Shown piece by piece: positions 61,346 to 64,000 of a DNA stretch of 64,000 nt. A program made the position numbers and the translations under genes. How positions within the stretch are numbered: position 1 is the stretch's first letter; each line of letters opens with the position of its first letter. The stretch is from Acidimangrovimonas sediminis (GTDB lineage: Bacteria > Pseudomonadota > Alphaproteobacteria > Rhodobacterales > Rhodobacteraceae): assembly GCF_002871005.1 (NCBI RefSeq), contig NZ_PHSN01000016.1, positions 1-64,000 on the forward strand. Direction: 5' to 3'. The notes under the pieces were generated by a model that ran no database searches, was not told the DNA's origin, and saw only the letters and a program-made list of their open reading frames with translations.

Positions 61346-62794
61346 TTATTCGGCGGCTTCGACACCCCAGCCCGAGATCGCCTTGACCTCGAGGAATTCC
61401 TCGATGCCCCAGGTGCCCCCTTCCCGCGCACGGCCCGAGGATTTCACGCCGCCGAAGGGTGCGCCCGCGCCGCGCGGCTGGCCGTTCATCTCGACCATGC
61501 CCGACCGCAGGGCCCGCGCCATGCGGTTGCGTTTTGCCGGATCTTCGGATTGGACGTAGTTGGTCAGGCCGTAGGCGGTGTCGTTGGCGATGCGCACTGC
61601 CTCTTCCTCGGTCTCGAAGGGGATCATCGACAGGACGGGGCCGAAGATCTCTTCGCGCTCAATGGTCATGCCGGGGGTGACGTCGGCAAAGACCGTGGGT
61701 CGGACGAAGTAGCCGCGGTTCAGGCCTTCGGGGCGGCCGGTGCCGCCGGCGACGAGGCGGGCGCCCTCGTCGATGCCCTTCTGGATCAGTGCCTGGATCT
61801 TGTCGTACTGGGTCTCGTTCACCACGGGGCCGATGTGGCGGCCCTCCTCGTGCGCGGAGGCCACGGCGGTCTTTTCCGCGACCTCGCGGGCGATCTCGAC
61901 GGCCTGGTCGTAGATCGGGCGTTCGACCAGCATCCGGGTTGGCGCGTTGCAGCTTTGGCCGGAGTTGTTGAAACAGTGCAGCACGCCGCGCTTCACCGCC
62001 TTCTCGTCGGCATCGGCAAAGACCACGTTGGCCCCCTTGCCGCCCAGTTCCAGGCACACCCGCTTCAGCGTCTCGGCCGCGGCGACCGAGATCGCCTTGC
62101 CCGCCCGGGTGGAGCCGGTGAAGGAGATCATCTCGACATCCGGGTGGGTCGACAGCTGCGTCCCCACCCCCGCGCCGTCGCCATTCACGAGGTTGAAGAC
62201 GCCCTTCGGCACCCCCGCCTCGTCAAGGATCTCGGCAAACAGCAGCGACGAGAGCGGCGCCACCTCAGAGGGTTTCAGCACCATGGTACAGCCCGCCAGA
62301 AGCGCCGGGATCACCTTCAGCGTGACCTGGTTCATCGGCCAGTTCCACGGCGTGATCAGGCCGACGACGCCGATCGGTTCCAGCGCGATCCGGTCGTTGG
62401 GGGCATGGGGGCCCAGCGGTCGGATGAACTCGATCTGGTCCATCGCGCGGATGAAGTTCTTGATGTGGAAGGCGCCGGCGGTCACCTGGCTGCTGCGCGC
62501 AAGATCGATCGGCGCGCCCATCTCGAGGCTGATCGCCTGCGCCATCTCCTCGGCGCGGGCGGTGTAGACCTCGAGGATCTTCTTCACGATCCCGAGGCGC
62601 TCGGCCGGCGGCAGCGCCGACCAAGGGCCGAAGGCGCGCTTGGCCGCGGCGACGGCGGCGTCGGTATCGGCCTTGTCGCCCAGCGAGATCACCGCACAGG
62701 GCTCTTCGGTCGAGGGGTCGATGACATCGAAATCGCGTTGCGCGGCCGGCGCAACCCAGGCGCCGTCGATGTAGAAATCGGTCTTGCGGATCAT
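61346..62794 (-). CDS. NAD(P)-dependent aldehyde dehydrogenase
   Basis: A 482-residue member of the aldehyde dehydrogenase superfamily, oxidising an aldehyde to its acid. Visible are the NAD-binding PWNWPMNQVTLKVIPALLAGC (about 150), FTGSTRAGKAIS, the general-base Glu in LELGGKGANVVFADAD (about 248), and nucleophile Cys in NNSGQSCNAPTRM (about 282). EEIFGPVLSMIPFETEEEA is near the C terminus. There is no betaine-aldehyde or succinate-semialdehyde context to fix the substrate. It starts at the ATG at 62794 and is divergent from the peroxiredoxin gene. Confidence 0.92.
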   Translation of the reverse strand: MIRKTDFYIDGAWVAPAAQRDFDVIDPSTEEPCAVISLGDKADTDAAVAAAKRAFGPWSALPPAERLGIVKKILEVYTARAEEMAQAISLEMGAPIDLARSSQVTAGAFHIKNFIRAMDQIEFIRPLGPHAPNDRIALEPIGVVGLITPWNWPMNQVTLKVIPALLAGCTMVLKPSEVAPLSSLLFAEILDEAGVPKGVFNLVNGDGAGVGTQLSTHPDVEMISFTGSTRAGKAISVAAAETLKRVCLELGGKGANVVFADADEKAVKRGVLHCFNNSGQSCNAPTRMLVERPIYDQAVEIAREVAEKTAVASAHEEGRHIGPVVNETQYDKIQALIQKGIDEGARLVAGGTGRPEGLNRGYFVRPTVFADVTPGMTIEREEIFGPVLSMIPFETEEEAVRIANDTAYGLTNYVQSEDPAKRNRMARALRSGMVEMNGQPRGAGAPFGGVKSSGRAREGGTWGIEEFLEVKAISGWGVEAAE

Positions 62795-63132
62795 GGCAAA
62801 CCTCCGGTGACGATCGTGCGGCACCCTGCCACCGGGGCGGGCCGCCCGCAAGTGGCCGTGCCCGGCACCTGTCCATTCCACCTGTCCTCCGCCGCCTCTC
62901 CTCCGCCGCCTCTCCTCCGCCATGCCCGCACACCCGCGTGCCCCCCCGCCCCGCGTCGCGCCGCCTTTGACATGGCCTGATACGCTGCCCATTGCCGCGC
63001 CCGTCACTAAGGTCGCTCACAGGCTCCTTCGGCCCCCGGCACGCGCCGGGGGGTGCAAAGCGCATCGAAGCGGCCTATCTCTGGCCCGTGACATTCGAAC
63101 CGACGTGACCTTACGAAGCAAAAGGATCTCAG
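62795..63132. other. 338-bp divergent gap with a 14-bp tandem repeat
   Basis: CTCCGCCGCCTCTC is repeated two and a half times at 62887-62921. No gene or clear promoter was seen. The peroxiredoxin ribosome site is AAAAGGA before 63133. Any OxyR-type site in front of the peroxiredoxin gene was not recognisable by eye. Confidence 0.5.
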
Positions 63133-63786
63133 ATGGGACTGCGCATCAACGACACCGCCCCCGATTTCAAGGCCGACTCGACCGCCGGCGAAATCTCGTT
63201 CCACGACTGGGTTGGCGACAGCTATGCCATCCTGTTCTCGCACCCGAAGGATTTTACCCCGGTCTGCACGACGGAATTCGGCGCCGTGGCCCAGCTCGCC
63301 CCCGAGTTCGAGAAGCGCAACACCAAGGTGATGGGCGTCTCGGTCGACTCGGTCGAGGAGCACAAGAAGTGGAAGGCCGACATCGAGAAGGTGGCGGGCG
63401 CGCCTGCCAGCTTCCCGATCATCGACGACACCTCGCTGACCGTGGCCAAGGCCTATGACATGCTGCCCGCCGACGCCTACCTGCCCGACGGGCGGACCCC
63501 GGCCGACAGCGCGACCGTGCGCACCGTGTTCATCATCGGCCCGGACAAGAAGGTGCGGCTGACGATGACCTACCCGATGTCGGTGGGCCGCAACTTCGCC
63601 GAGGTGCTGCGCGCGCTGGACGCGGTGCAGGCGACCGACGGCGTGCCCTTCGCCACCCCGGCCAACTGGGTTCCGGGGCAGGACGTCATCGTCGCGCTCT
63701 CGGTCTCGACCGAGGATGCGAAGGCGAAATACGGCGATGTCGACGTGAAGCTGCCCTACCTGCGCACGGTGAAGGCGCCGAAGTAA
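63133..63786 (+). CDS. 1-Cys peroxiredoxin (Prx6 type)
   Basis: This enzyme reduces hydrogen peroxide and organic peroxides. The 217-residue protein has the peroxidatic Cys in SHPKDFTPVCTTE (about 45). No resolving Cys is present elsewhere; this is the only cysteine in the protein. Length, the C-terminal dimerisation extension (WVPGQDVIVALSVSTEDAKAKYG) and the motif TPVCTTE match the Prx6/AhpC-TSA 1-Cys group. It needs an external thiol reductant. The start has AAAAGGA upstream. A hairpin follows the stop. Confidence 0.93.
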   Translation: MGLRINDTAPDFKADSTAGEISFHDWVGDSYAILFSHPKDFTPVCTTEFGAVAQLAPEFEKRNTKVMGVSVDSVEEHKKWKADIEKVAGAPASFPIIDDTSLTVAKAYDMLPADAYLPDGRTPADSATVRTVFIIGPDKKVRLTMTYPMSVGRNFAEVLRALDAVQATDGVPFATPANWVPGQDVIVALSVSTEDAKAKYGDVDVKLPYLRTVKAPK

Positions 63787-63813
63787 ACCGCGCGTAAGCG
63801 TGCCGGACGAAGG

Positions 63814-63835
63814 GCGGGGGGCCACGGCCTCCCGC
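63814..63835 (+). terminator. Terminator-like hairpin after the peroxiredoxin gene
   Basis: GCGGGGGGCC and GGCCTCCCGC pair over 10 bp (one G-U) with a 2-base loop, 27 bp after the stop. There is no T-run. Confidence 0.45.
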
Positions 63836-63847
63836 TCGCCCGCTGCC

Positions 63848-63869
63848 TTTCATTGTTCCTCAAATACGC
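63848..63869 (-). repeat. Half-copy of the GCGTATTT..GAACAATGAA motif
   Basis: On the minus strand it reads GCGTATTTGAGGAACAATGA followed by AA. Same motif as at 22088-22141 and 50952-50974. Confidence 0.65.
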
Positions 63870-63955
63870 AAGCAGCCTTGCCACCTGCCTATGCCCTCGG
63901 GAGTGCGGGGCCCTCGGGATTGCGGGCGCCCGGGAACCGAACCCCGGGGGCCGCG

Positions 63956-64000
63956 TCAGCGCGCGCCGTAGTAGAGGCCCACCACGTGCTCCGCCTCGGC
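63956..64000 (-). CDS. C-terminal end of a gene running off the right edge
   Basis: The last 14 codons on the minus strand read AEAEHVVGLYYGAR and then TGA (complement at 63956-63958). Codon use is like the neighbours and the frame is open to the window edge. Too little is visible to assign a family; the call rests only on an open frame and plausible composition. Confidence 0.35.
   Translation of the reverse strand, partial: AEAEHVVGLYYGAR

Overview
This is 64 kb of GC-rich, gene-dense chromosome. Protein content and gene order point to an alphaproteobacterium of the Rhodobacterales (Rhodobacteraceae/Paracoccaceae). Pointers are the run mdh-sucC-sucD-sucA-sucB-lpd, leuA followed by mreBCD-pbp2-rodA, the serB/serC-serA arrangement, a SAM-II riboswitch before metZ, a DUF1523 gene, and dispersed intergenic palindromes of a kind I associate with this order. 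I cannot name the genus. I found no rRNA, tRNA, CRISPR array, insertion sequence, phage gene or plasmid function. The window is essentially core genome.

Layout. 0.1-6.3 kb: a methyltransferase and murD on the minus strand, divergent from an ABC exporter and an acyl-CoA synthetase. 6.4-12.9 kb: a secreted protein of unknown function, a ThDP-dependent decarboxylase-like enzyme divergent from a four-gene polar amino-acid ABC transporter (a 21-bp palindrome lies between them), then a TMEM175-like channel with a small secreted protein. 13-19.8 kb: the YbbA/YbbP-type ABC system divergent from a TesA-like esterase, then two oxidoreductases. 19.9-22.1 kb: divergent hemC and hemE. 22.3-30 kb: a leucine-rich leader peptide, leuA, and the elongasome genes mreB, mreC, mreD, mrdA and mrdB. 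30.2-33 kb: a hydroxyacid dehydrogenase, a glutamine-synthetase-family ligase and a VOC protein.

33.4-44.9 kb is the TCA-cycle block: mdh; sucC, a small lipoprotein gene and sucD; then sucA, sucB, two MAPEG genes, a membrane protein and lpdA. Terminator-like hairpins cut it into mdh, sucCD and sucAB-lpd units. Twin GTGATCAC palindromes lie upstream of sucC. 45.2-50.8 kb, mostly minus strand: DUF1523, two small membrane proteins, TrkH, FolE2, and metZ behind a SAM-II riboswitch plus terminator. 51.1-57.2 kb: an M20 deacylase, serB divergent from serC-serA (with structured RNA upstream of serC) and a PPP-type phosphatase. 57.3-64 kb: a DUF2125-like secreted protein, an SDR/crotonase/RluA operon, an aldehyde dehydrogenase, a 1-Cys peroxiredoxin, and the last codons of a gene running off the right edge.

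I found no convincing new multi-gene system. The best leads are in the non-coding sequence: a probably leaderless leucine attenuator peptide before leuA that ordinary gene calling would miss; the metZ riboswitch/terminator; the serC leader; the twin operator at sucC; and at least four families of dispersed palindromes, several sitting between convergent genes. The oddest protein-level items are the double lipoyl domain of SucB and the membrane-protein genes inside the 2-oxoglutarate dehydrogenase operon.
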